A DNA stretch of 64,000 bases from Bathymodiolus brooksi. Its lineage: Eukaryota; Mollusca; Bivalvia; Mytilida; Modiolidae. The notes under the pieces were generated by a model. It worked only from the letters and a program-made list of their open reading frames with translations, had not been told where the DNA came from and made no database searches. Numbering within the stretch: position 1 is the stretch's first letter; each line of letters starts with the position of its first letter. The position numbers and the translations under genes are program-made. The stretch is taken from assembly GCA_963680875.1 (NCBI GenBank), contig OY804588.1, positions 82,174,829 through 82,238,828 of the forward strand. The letters are read 5' to 3'. Of this stretch, positions 39,001 through 43,452 are shown piece by piece.

Positions 39001-39655
39001 GTACATAGCGAGCATATTTTTGACTCTACACAAGTGCCTGTGATAAAGGCAAAAAAATTCGGTGTATGAAATAGGATGCAATTACAATACATTTAAAAAT
39101 CTATTACCAACAGAAAAGTGATGCCAAGTCTTCGCTAAGGTTCATACACAGGCATTAGGGACCGACCATTTAACTTGAAAGGGGGGGGGTGGTTATGGTT
39201 TTTTGTTTCGTTCAGAACATTTTTTTCGGACAACACGAGAGTTAGAATATTTTATTTTTTTTGCTGCGCGAAGCGCGAATTTTTTTTCCAGAAATTAACA
39301 TTAGATTATGACAAAAACTCTGAATAGATTATTTTTTTTTTCCTCCACCAAAATCAGAATATTTTTTTCAGCAACATTGGGAATCATAATATTTTTTTAG
39401 AAAAAAACCATAACCCCCCCTTCGAGTTAAATGGTCGTTCCCTTAGACATTATCTATCAATAAAATTAAAAATCACATCCAGTCAAGGGTAAAAAAAAAA
39501 TGTCAATGTGTAATTATTTTTTTTACAATTGATTATGGAATTTTTTTTTATATAGTGTCTAGTGCCCGTGGTTCATGTTAGCTTAAAAAAAATAGTCCTT
39601 TAAATTACTTACCATTTGCAAGAACAACGAGAAGAATGCACACACACACCTTCAT
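11799..39655 (-). CDS. Secreted protein of unknown function, 8 coding exons (gene-level entry)
   Basis: Gene model built by hand: exons 39655-39613, 36316-36155, 35633-35460, 32696-32493, 24111-23922, 14496-14276, 13306-13247 and 12037-11799. Exon lengths sum to 1293 nt, in frame throughout, giving 430 residues. Every junction phase matches its partner, which is strong evidence for a real gene. The start gives a short signal peptide ([13 protein letters not shown]). Then come a Gly/Ser-rich linker, a mostly alpha-helical middle with four cysteines (in DKCSV, YQCKG, VACFM and VFTCT), a very basic helix ([15 protein letters not shown]), and a Ser/Thr/Pro-rich tail. No catalytic motif or known domain is recognised. 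All introns are repeat-filled. A second 3' end (exon 8b at 9177-9343) would give 406 residues. A secreted structural or defence role is possible, but nothing here shows it. Confidence 0.75.
12103..12250. repeat. Dispersed repeat 'ACGTAGATATCA', first copy
   Basis: Shares AAAACGTAGATATCA, CACAACACGTTTCTGGAATA and CGAAAGGTTGGAAAGCCAAA with 12437-12580, 43043-43200 and, inverted, 62842-62935. The two copies here form a direct pair about 334 bp apart. Confidence 0.65.
12437..12580. repeat. Dispersed repeat 'ACGTAGATATCA', second copy
   Basis: Near-identical to the copy at 12103-12250 over the first 130 bp. Confidence 0.65.
12939..13158 (-). mobile_element. V-SINE, near full length
   Basis: Tail, central domain (internally shortened) and tRNA-related head up to the GTGGCCGTGATCGC region. 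B-box-like GAGTTCGAATC variant present on the minus strand. Confidence 0.75.
13247..13306 (-). CDS. Exon 7, secreted-protein gene
   Basis: 60-nt exon, acceptor TTTGTAG, donor GTATGT, phases 1 in and 1 out. Encodes [19 protein letters not shown]. Its acceptor sits about 10 nt from a 24-bp tandem array. Confidence 0.65.
13318..13560. repeat. 24-bp tandem repeat, about 11 units
   Basis: Unit AGTACATATCGTTTCATTTT plus TAAC, with some shortened units. Lies in intron 6 immediately before the exon 7 acceptor on the minus strand. Confidence 0.85.
13828..13958 (-). mobile_element. V-SINE, diverged partial copy
   Basis: Plus strand GGTGGAGGAAACCGGAGTAC central block and AGTACACCTCGCCATGATCC; the segment between is partly deleted. 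Confidence 0.65.
14276..14496 (-). CDS. Exon 6, secreted-protein gene
   Basis: Acceptor TTCTTACTTAG, donor GTAAGT, phases 2 in and 1 out. Encodes a strongly basic helical region ([17 protein letters not shown], then [20 protein letters not shown]). Confidence 0.75.
14568..14803 (-). mobile_element. V-SINE, near full length
   Basis: Tail, shortened central domain, and a full tRNA-related head (minus strand GGTAGTTGGGTTTACAACTA and GAGTTTGAATC-type B box). Confidence 0.75.
15365..15605. repeat. Diverged inverted repeat pair
   Basis: Plus strand GAAGAAACTCCATTACAGGT (near 15376) matches minus strand GAGGAAACTCCATTACAAGT (near 15590). Both arms stay open in the same translated frame ([10 protein letters not shown] and [10 protein letters not shown]), so this may be two opposed fragments of one repeated coding element. 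Confidence 0.45.
15752..15932. mobile_element. mariner-like MITE
   Basis: Terminal inverted repeats TACAGTTAAACCTG and CAGGTTTGACTGTA with TA at the ends, and subterminal GGTCACCT motifs on both sides. About 180 bp, non-coding. Confidence 0.75.
16136..17357. mobile_element. Non-autonomous DNA element with inverted ends
   Basis: Left GATAGTCCGGCAAATGC is inverted at the right as GCATTTGTCGGACTATC. About 1.2 kb. Flanking GGCCCC-rich blocks (15998-16040 and 17410-17440) may be part of the ends. No transposase ORF. A family-2 SINE tail lies inside near 16790-16855. Confidence 0.5.
16790..16855 (+). mobile_element. Family-2 SINE tail
   Basis: GAATATGACTGAAATATTGC then an (AATC)n end. Matches the tails at 38520, 44690 and 48370 and the tail of the near-complete copy at 41949. 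Confidence 0.55.
17655..17933. mobile_element. TTAA-flanked MITE, short copy
   Basis: Starts TTAAGGGGGTCCCATACACT and ends AGTGTATGGTACCACCTTAA. The TTAA on both sides fits piggyBac-type targeting. 279 bp, no ORF. Same ends as the long copy at 54885-56107. Confidence 0.7.
17940..18093. repeat. Left edge of the 48-bp array
   Basis: Three irregular units (CTATATAACTTTATATAAGG and variants), cut off from the main array by a DNA transposon. Confidence 0.8.
18094..19175. mobile_element. DNA transposon inserted in the 48-bp array
   Basis: 1082 bp with terminal inverted repeats CATACCTGTTAACC and GGTTAACAGGTATG, flanked by CCATAT on both sides (18088-18093 and 19176-19181). Subterminal CGCGGGAG/CTCCCGCG repeats at the left end. 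No transposase reading frame, so non-autonomous. Superfamily not determined. Confidence 0.75.
19176..22584. repeat. 48-bp minisatellite, about 71 units
   Basis: Unit TATATAACTTTATATAGGAT plus CCACACATTTGTATACATGT plus GACTACCA. The length of 3408-3409 bp is very close to 71 x 48. Nearly every unit has GGATCC. The unit length is a multiple of three, which keeps a 517-codon frame open on the minus strand (16-residue period). It has no signal, domain or splice context and lies in intron 5 of the secreted-protein gene, so it is not called as a gene. Confidence 0.97.
22585..23724. mobile_element. hAT-like DNA transposon in the 48-bp array
   Basis: Terminal inverted repeats CAGAGTTTTTGAAA and TTTCAAAAACTCTG, with CTACCA on both sides. 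hAT elements usually make 8-bp duplications; only 6 bp are clear here because the target itself is repetitive. It carries a transposase-like fragment (23129-23404). Confidence 0.75.
23129..23404 (+). pseudogene. hAT transposase N-terminal zinc-finger fragment
   Basis: Open for 91 residues, with [18 protein letters not shown] followed by AMT and a TGA where this family normally has a cysteine. The pattern R-x-F-x3-W-x4-PWL-x-YD is typical of the TTF/BED-like finger that starts many hAT transposases. No downstream catalytic domain or dimerisation domain remains, so it cannot encode an active transposase. The lysine-rich lead ([15 protein letters not shown]) also fits. It lies inside the element with hAT-like ends. 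Confidence 0.6.
23725..23850. repeat. Right edge of the 48-bp array, degenerate
   Basis: Two to three diverged units (CTACCATATATAACTTTAAA, CTATATAACTTTAGAGG). Confidence 0.7.
23922..24111 (-). CDS. Exon 5, secreted-protein gene
   Basis: Acceptor TCATTTTAG, donor GTTAGT, phases 1 in and 2 out. Encodes [19 protein letters not shown] and, later, [20 protein letters not shown]. Holds two of the four cysteines. Confidence 0.75.
24222..24414 (-). mobile_element. V-SINE, near full length
   Basis: Tail through to the GTGGCCGTGATCGTATGG head, with an internal deletion of the central domain. It is flanked by about 70 bp of imperfectly duplicated sequence (around 24150-24210 and 24430-24500). Confidence 0.7.
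24774..25529 (+). pseudogene. LINE ORF2, endonuclease domain
   Basis: Starts at ATG 24774 ([15 protein letters not shown]). All diagnostic APE-endonuclease motifs are visible: [31 protein letters not shown] and TDHSAI. The enzyme nicks target DNA to prime reverse transcription. The frame is lost at about 25490 by a shift; the other frame continues as [14 protein letters not shown]. Confidence 0.9.
25530..26651 (+). pseudogene. LINE ORF2, linker and N-terminal reverse transcriptase
   Basis: Continues from the endonuclease across a frameshift. A lysine-rich linker (25680-25930) precedes RT blocks: [14 protein letters not shown], a TAA near 26238 that interrupts DFF-x-FFWEDIG, then [27 protein letters not shown] and [15 protein letters not shown] with the first catalytic Asp. 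A second shift near 26645 ends the frame. Confidence 0.88.
26652..27921 (+). pseudogene. LINE ORF2, catalytic RT core and thumb
   Basis: Carries [14 protein letters not shown] and the YADD box ([10 protein letters not shown]) with the two metal-binding aspartates, then [10 protein letters not shown] and VLGIDFS. The order of motifs is that of L1/Tx1-clade LINEs. The downstream region ([20 protein letters not shown]) is the usual LINE C-terminal region. It ends at TAA, with the next segment in another frame. Confidence 0.88.
27914..28543 (+). pseudogene. LINE ORF2, C-terminal zinc motif
   Basis: Shifted frame of the same ORF. It contains [18 protein letters not shown], a CX2CX8HX4C motif typical of L1-type ORF2 C-termini. 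The stop at 28541-28543 is followed by a 3' UTR and A-rich tail. Confidence 0.85.
28875..30975. other. Intron 4 sequence, no supported gene
   Basis: AT-rich. Minus-strand ORF 29139-29366 ([20 protein letters not shown]) has plausible composition but no recognised family and no splice partners. A possible degraded V-SINE remnant lies near 29965-30060. Otherwise nothing is seen. Confidence 0.4.
30976..31281 (-). CDS. Unidentified ORF or pseudogene fragment
   Basis: About 100 codons, stop to stop, with protein-like composition ([20 protein letters not shown], then [20 protein letters not shown]). There is no ATG near the start, and an upstream stop lies in an AT-rich run. It is in intron 4 of the secreted-protein gene on the same strand, but its frame and flanks do not give clear splice sites, so I do not include it. 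It may be an old processed fragment. Confidence 0.3.
   Translation of the reverse strand: MTLEWLETRQDKFESILEIIESVVSSPFVKAEADSVEYFVLCLKRSASSLAMCTYQIDEHLHLAFSSHLDLYSQQANPNFRFPSEHIPLVFWINNVSSGIF
31640..31968 (-). pseudogene. Decayed SAP-domain-like, transposon-associated ORF
   Basis: From ATG 31968: [20 protein letters not shown], then a shift at a run of A, then [20 protein letters not shown], which fits the SAP motif (L-x2-L-x-FL-x-SG-x-K-x-L). It continues through an in-frame stop to [11 protein letters not shown], and in another frame [20 protein letters not shown]. Such N-termini occur in multi-copy metazoan proteins that also carry SWIM or YqaJ domains. At least two shifts and a stop make it a pseudogene. 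Confidence 0.4.
32252..32468 (-). mobile_element. V-SINE, near full length
   Basis: Tail, shortened central domain, and tRNA-related head with GAGTTCGAATC-type B box (minus strand). The head contains a short internal duplication of the GGTAGTTGTAA segment. It ends about 25 bp from the exon 4 donor. Confidence 0.75.
32493..32696 (-). CDS. Exon 4, secreted-protein gene (GC donor)
   Basis: Acceptor TTTTTTTCAG. The donor reads AAG|GCAAGT, a GC-AG intron with otherwise perfect consensus. The nearby GT (4 nt on) would break the frame with exon 5. Encodes the helical [20 protein letters not shown] and [20 protein letters not shown]. Confidence 0.72.
33060..34590. mobile_element. hAT-like non-autonomous transposon
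   Basis: Terminal inverted repeats CAGGGGTTTCAAAGT and ACTTTGAAACCCCTG (15 bp, perfect). About 1.53 kb, no transposase. CAGGG-type ends are typical of hAT. No clear 8-bp duplication (GCACAG left, GTACAG right). Confidence 0.65.
34597..34696 (+). mobile_element. V-SINE, 3' part
   Basis: Central domain (GATACTCCGATTTCCTCTAC) and tail (GAAATATTGTTGAAAATGGC) in forward orientation. Confidence 0.7.
34767..34950. repeat. 30-bp tandem repeat, 6 units
   Basis: Unit CACATCTAGATCATTGCCAT plus ATAGGTAAAT, near-identical copies, in intron 3 of the secreted-protein gene. Open in several frames because the unit is a multiple of three. Confidence 0.95.
35460..35633 (-). CDS. Exon 3, secreted-protein gene
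   Basis: Acceptor TTTGTTAG, donor GTAAGT, phases 1 in and 1 out. Encodes [19 protein letters not shown], then [20 protein letters not shown]. Confidence 0.75.
35955..36138. mobile_element. mariner-like MITE
   Basis: TACAGTCAAACCTG and its inverse CAGGTTTGACTGTA at the ends. Related internally to the copy at 15752. Ends 17 bp from the exon 2 donor, so it sits at the intron start. Confidence 0.8.
36155..36316 (-). CDS. Exon 2, secreted-protein gene
   Basis: Acceptor TTCTTATTCAG, donor GTATGT, phases 1 in and 1 out. Encodes a Gly/Ser-rich linker ([20 protein letters not shown]) and then [19 protein letters not shown]. Confidence 0.75.
36365..36955 (-). mobile_element. Family-2 SINE, interrupted by a MITE
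   Basis: tRNA-like head at the right (minus strand GTTAGCGTGTTCGACTCGAA, and GGTTTGAGCTCCAGTCGGG). The body holds the CAACAGTCCGTGAG block, and the tail is at the left ending in a CAATCACTC run. A 77-bp hairpin MITE is inserted in the head at 36792-36868. Confidence 0.65.
36792..36868. mobile_element. 77-bp hairpin MITE with 9-bp target duplication
   Basis: Perfect 20-bp inverted ends starting ACAGGCACTAGACG, flanked by GGTTTGACC on both sides (36783-36791 and 36869-36877). The 9-bp duplication suggests a Mutator-like mobiliser. Confidence 0.85.
37048..37300 (+). mobile_element. V-SINE, full length
   Basis: Head GGGCCCATCGTGGTCGTGAT, B-box GAGTTGGAACCCC, central GTTTTCTCCGGTTTCCTCC, tail GAAATATTGTTGAAAGTGGC. 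Complete on the plus strand. Confidence 0.85.
37725..37921. repeat. Possible small inverted-repeat element
   Basis: AACTTAAAATCCACC at the left and GGTGGATTTTAAAACTT at the right. No further support. Confidence 0.35.
38520..38600 (+). mobile_element. Family-2 SINE tail
   Basis: AACTTGTTCTCGCCATGAAT followed by ACTGCTTGCTGGACGT, matching the tails at 16790, 44690 and 48370. Confidence 0.6.
38942..39041. mobile_element. 100-bp hairpin MITE
   Basis: Nearly perfect palindrome with arms starting ACAGGCGCTTGTGTAGAGT and ending in its complement. The same ACAGGC start occurs in the element at 36792. Flanked by TATAAAGGC and GATAAAGGC (8 of 9 bases). Confidence 0.8.
39158..39442. mobile_element. 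MITE with GGGACCGACCATTTAACT ends
   Basis: Ends GGGACCGACCATTTAACTT and AGTTAAATGGTCGTTCCC with TTA on both sides. The T/A-rich interior is shared with the paired copies at 41470-41910. Confidence 0.75.
39613..39655 (-). CDS. Exon 1 (signal peptide), secreted-protein gene
   Basis: ATG 39655 encodes [14 protein letters not shown] before a GTAAGT donor, phase 1 out. Typical short hydrophobic signal-peptide exon. Confidence 0.75.
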
Positions 39656-39704
39656 CGTTTCAGACTCGTGTATGTTCTAGGTGAAGTAAATGAGTAAACT
39701 CCTG

Positions 39705-39714
39705 TTTAAATATA
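39705..39714 (-). promoter_or_regulatory. TATA-like box of the secreted-protein gene
   Basis: Minus-strand TATATTTAAA about 50 bp upstream of the ATG, leaving room for a 5' UTR of roughly 20-30 nt. Confidence 0.5.
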
Positions 39715-39719
39715 GGGGA

Positions 39720-41170
39720 GGTCTTACATGTAACAATAGCACGGGATTTTGTCTTTCTTTATTTGTGGCGGGAGATCCAGTGAGGCTTCCCAGAGGGATT
39801 CCGTATACTTTTAAGAAATTTTGCTTTTTCTAGAAAATAATACAATGTGAGTTCTTAGGGGGGTTTAAAGTACATTCTTGTAATTACTTTATTATTTTTT
39901 TTTATATTACACGTTGTTTATATCTTGATAATATTACAGGAAAATTCGCCATTCGAACACACCGGTTATAAAATGTGATGTTTCAATTTCCATTTTAGTC
40001 ATGTGCTCACCTAAAATTATTATTATACGAGACACAGTATTTTTGTGTATTTAAAATTTTGGTTTAATTATTTTAGAATTGTAATTATTAAAATAATTTA
40101 ACATTTCATATTTTTTTTTATATATTTTTATTGAATTTGATTGAATATTCAGATTTTTACATTTAAATGTTTCAAAAAAGCTTTAAAATATAGAAAATAC
40201 AATGTACAATACCATTGCAAATTTCTATCATAAAAACTAAGCATTTACTAAAAATAAATTCTTGGCGATATGTATTAACTACACATGTTTCCATTCCTGG
40301 TTCTTAAGAATTATATTTCATAATTAATTCCAATGCACAATTTTGGACCCCAAAGGATCGGACCCTATAGACCCTTGGATTTTCATTTGTGCATTCTTAA
40401 ATTTGCGTACACAAAAAGATTTGTATCATTTCAATTGTTGATTCTTGAGATGATTTTTTTTTTAATTTTCCTTTCCCCTCTTTTAGACCCCCTAACCCCG
40501 GAATTCCGGACCCCCCCTTTTTCCTCATTTGGTCCCTCCCGCGATTATTTATATATACATATATACATATATAAGTAATACGGCAGCTGGACCTAGAAAC
40601 AAAAGTTAGTAGAACGAGAGAGTTGTAACACGAAATGTTGTAAAATATGGATAAATGGTTCAAAGATATACTTCCAGACAAAGATCCATACCATAATCGC
40701 GGGAGGGACCAAATGAGGAAAAAGGGGGGGTCCGGAATTCGAGTGCCTGTGTATTATACAAGTTACATTGTGATGAGTTGAAAACGATGTCCAATTTGTA
40801 CTAGACCAACACACGTAGTTGGATTTTGATAATTCCGCTATTGTAAAATGCGCATAAATATGGCGGTTATGTGCATTATGGAAATGTCTTAAATATCGGA
40901 ATTTGATTGACCGATTACTGATCCGGTACCCTTGTTTTAAGTCAATATACCTGATGTTCGACACTCAGGGCCTGTATGTGTTGATTATTGTTTTTTAACC
41001 GATACCATTCGTGTTTAAACATGTAACAGTACTTAAATTCCTTCTTTTGTTATGCCATATATACTTGGATAATTACATTGTAAATTAAATATAAATTTTG
41101 ATTATTTGACGCAATGGAATGGATTTTGTGTCAACCCATTACGCGAAATACAAGCGTAAGATTGATTCGG
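39720..41170. other. Intergenic, AT-rich with one inverted-repeat element
   Basis: No gene seen. An inverted repeat pairs 40498-40546 with 40694-40741 (TTTTTCCTCATTTGGTCCCT and its inverse), probably a MITE of about 240 bp. Confidence 0.5.
40498..40741. mobile_element. Inverted-repeat MITE
   Basis: Arms of about 45 bp: CATTTGGTCCCTCCCGCGAT at the left and ATCGCGGGAGGGACCAAATG at the right. Confidence 0.7.
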
Positions 41171-41172
41171 TT

Positions 41173-41284
41173 TATGGTGTTTAAGGCCACTTTCAACAAT
41201 ATTTCAGTTATATCGTGGCAGTCAGTTTTATGATGAAGAAGACCCGATAAAACCACCAACCTGCCGCAATTCACTGACAAACAA
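41173..41284 (-). mobile_element. V-SINE, 3' part
   Basis: Tail and diverged central domain only, followed directly by the dispersed repeat at 41290. Confidence 0.65.
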
Positions 41285-41289
41285 TCGTA

Positions 41290-41465
41290 AGAAGAGTTTG
41301 AAGATACTAAAGGGGTAATCAGAATACGTAAATCGAAAAAAGACGGACAACACAGTGGCCCAAAGAAATAGGACAAAGGGACAAACAAAGATCTACAAAA
41401 CACTACACAGAAAATTAAAGATCGAGCAACACGAACTCCACTGAAAACATGGGAGAACTCGGATG
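41290..41465 (-). repeat. Dispersed repeat, 'AAAGATCAAATAACGCGAAC' family
   Basis: GTTTGAAGATACTAAAGGGG through AAAGATCGAGCAACACGAAC; same order of blocks as 9393-9600. Confidence 0.6.
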
Positions 41466-41469
41466 ATCT

Positions 41470-41910
41470 TTATCATTGCAAAATATGTTTTTTTGTTTCG
41501 TTCAGAATTATTTTTTTGGACAGCACAAGAATTAGAATTTTTTTTTTTATCCAGAATTCAACATTAGGTTATATGACAAAAACTCTGAATCAGATTATTT
41601 TTTTTCCTCCACCAAAATCAGAATATTTTTTTCAGCAACATTGGGAATCAGATTATTTTTTTAGAAAATAAACCATGACCCCCCCCCCCCCTTATTTTTT
41701 GGACAGCACAAGAATTAGAATATTTTTTTTTTATCCAGAATTCAACATTAGGTTATATGACAAAAACTCTGAATCAGATTATTTTTTTCCCTCCACCAAA
41801 ATCAGAATATTTTTTTCAGCAACATTGGGAATCAGATTATTTTTTTAGAAAATAAACCATGACCCTCCCCCCCCCCTAAAAGTTAAATGGTCGATCCCTT
41901 ATCAATCTCC
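41470..41910. repeat. Paired copies of the GGGACCGACC MITE interior
   Basis: About 180 bp (CAACATTAGGTTATATGACA and AATCAGAATATTTTTTTCAG) repeated twice head to tail, separated by a C-run. The right end keeps AGTTAAATGGTCGATCCC. Confidence 0.75.
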
Positions 41911-41948
41911 AAAAATGTTTAAACATGTTTTAAGTAGTTGATATAGAG

Positions 41949-42302
41949 TGAGTGATTGATTGTTGTTTCACACCAACTCAGCAATTTTTCAGCTCTATCA
42001 TGACGAGAACAAGTTAATTTCCAATGTGATGATGATGATGTCTGCTTTGTACTAGACCAACATGCTTAGTTGGAGTTTTATAGTGCTACATCACTGAAAC
42101 AACAGTCCGCGGACAGACATGTCGCTCCACTCGGACACATTATCCTGATTCACAGTCTTTGATCTTTGCTCTTAATACCGCGTGCTTAGCGGAGAAGTAA
42201 CAAATACCAATTTCATAATCTTTGGTTTGACCGGATCATGGCTCGAACCCACGATCTACCACACTCGAGGTGAGCACGCTAACCATTACACCACAGATGT
42301 GG
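41949..42302 (-). mobile_element. Family-2 tRNA-derived SINE, near complete
   Basis: Minus strand: head TGTGGTGTAATGGTTAGCGT with an A box, B box GGTTCGAGCC, then CGGTCAAACCAAAGA, one 32-bp segment AATTGGTATTTGTTACTTCT, the CAACAGTCCGC block inverted, and a tail GAACAAG inverse ending in CAATCACTCAC. It contains the single-copy counterpart of the 32-bp array unit. Confidence 0.8.
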
Positions 42303-42551
42303 TTGATCGATATAGAAGACATAGACGTGGCATTATAAAAAAATGTTATAAGTACGTAAAAAATCATAGTTAACATACGTCAATATTTATGCATGGATTC
42401 ACTTGTACAACGTTGAATAAATATATAACATTCACTCTCCAGTGCACAATGTAAAACGTTGGCATTAGGACACTGAGTTTTGACAACCGGGTGAGTTTAT
42501 CTGGGGCGTTAATATTCTTTAAAGAACTTACATTTTTAATCAATACACACT

Positions 42552-42640
42552 TTAAGAAGAGTTTGAAGATACCAAAGTGGTAATCATAATCCGTATATCA
42601 AAGAAGAACAAACAACACAATCACCAAAAGAAAAAGTGCA
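42552..42640 (-). repeat. Dispersed repeat, 'AAAGATCAAATAACGCGAAC' family, fragment
   Basis: GAGTTTGAAGATACCAAAG through ACACAATCACCAAAAGAAAA. Confidence 0.55.
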
Positions 42641-43042
42641 AACTTTCGTTAGCAAAGAAACGTTGGTAAAAGGGGTCGATTTTGTTTTTATTCCTATGTA
42701 TTGGCATAGGCTTGAAATGTTTGTGGTGTCAAGTACCCATCACAATAGCAGCGAGTTTGTACAGAGAAGTGTAAGGATTGGTAGTTGAAGTTTTTAGACA
42801 TTATATAAGTAATTTGGTTTTGCAAATGGTAGTGTATGCAGATTTGTAACAATATGGTGCATTCCTGTGATGAAGAAAAAAGTCTAAACAACGATGGCCA
42901 TCAATTCCACCAATACCAACAATATGAAAAATCATCCCCCATCTTAACAGAACTCACCGAACACAAATAAGACTACAATATATGACGTGGTCTTTTAACC
43001 AAAGAAAATACGCTATTGTTGGGGTGAATTTGTATTACATCT

Positions 43043-43200
43043 GTTATAAAAAACGTAGATGTCAAGTTTAGTGCGCATGGCGCGTTTCTGAAATAACCTT
43101 CATTCGGTACGCGCAAAGTCAAAAGAGTTGAAAGCAAAATAATTTATAAGTCTTTGGGAGCAAGGCAACCAAAGAACCTATGCATATGAAAATTGACGAG
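43043..43200. repeat. Dispersed repeat 'ACGTAGATATCA', third copy
   Basis: AAAAACGTAGATGTCAAGTT, GCGCGTTTCTGAAATAACCT and GGGAGCAAGGCAACCAAAGA match the copies at 12.1 and 12.4 kb. It ends about 140 bp before the lyase-like gene start. Confidence 0.6.
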
Positions 43201-43342
43201 CATAGTATTGAATGAGTACGGTGAAATATTGGTGGAAAATTGAAAAAAAAATCTAACTAAATGTAAAATAAATGATAAAACAATAACAATAACTTTACAT
43301 TTTTTCATATCGTGATAGTAGTGACTTGATCCACATTCCACC

Positions 43343-43452
43343 ATGTACCAAATCTTACTTTTTGGTATTTGTCTGGCTTTACAAAGTCATGTGATATCAC
43401 CAGAGGAATTAACCAAACATTTAGCTATCGATAGCTGTGATCATTTTAAAGC
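43343..43452 (+). CDS. Exon 1, lyase-like gene (signal peptide)
   Basis: ATG in CACCATGT context. Hydrophobic lead and then SPEELTKHLAIDSCDHFK. GTAAGT donor, phase 2. Confidence 0.72.

Noticed and set aside
42180..42302. Candidate tRNA gene
   Set aside because: A and B boxes are present but the acceptor stem cannot pair and a SINE body follows.
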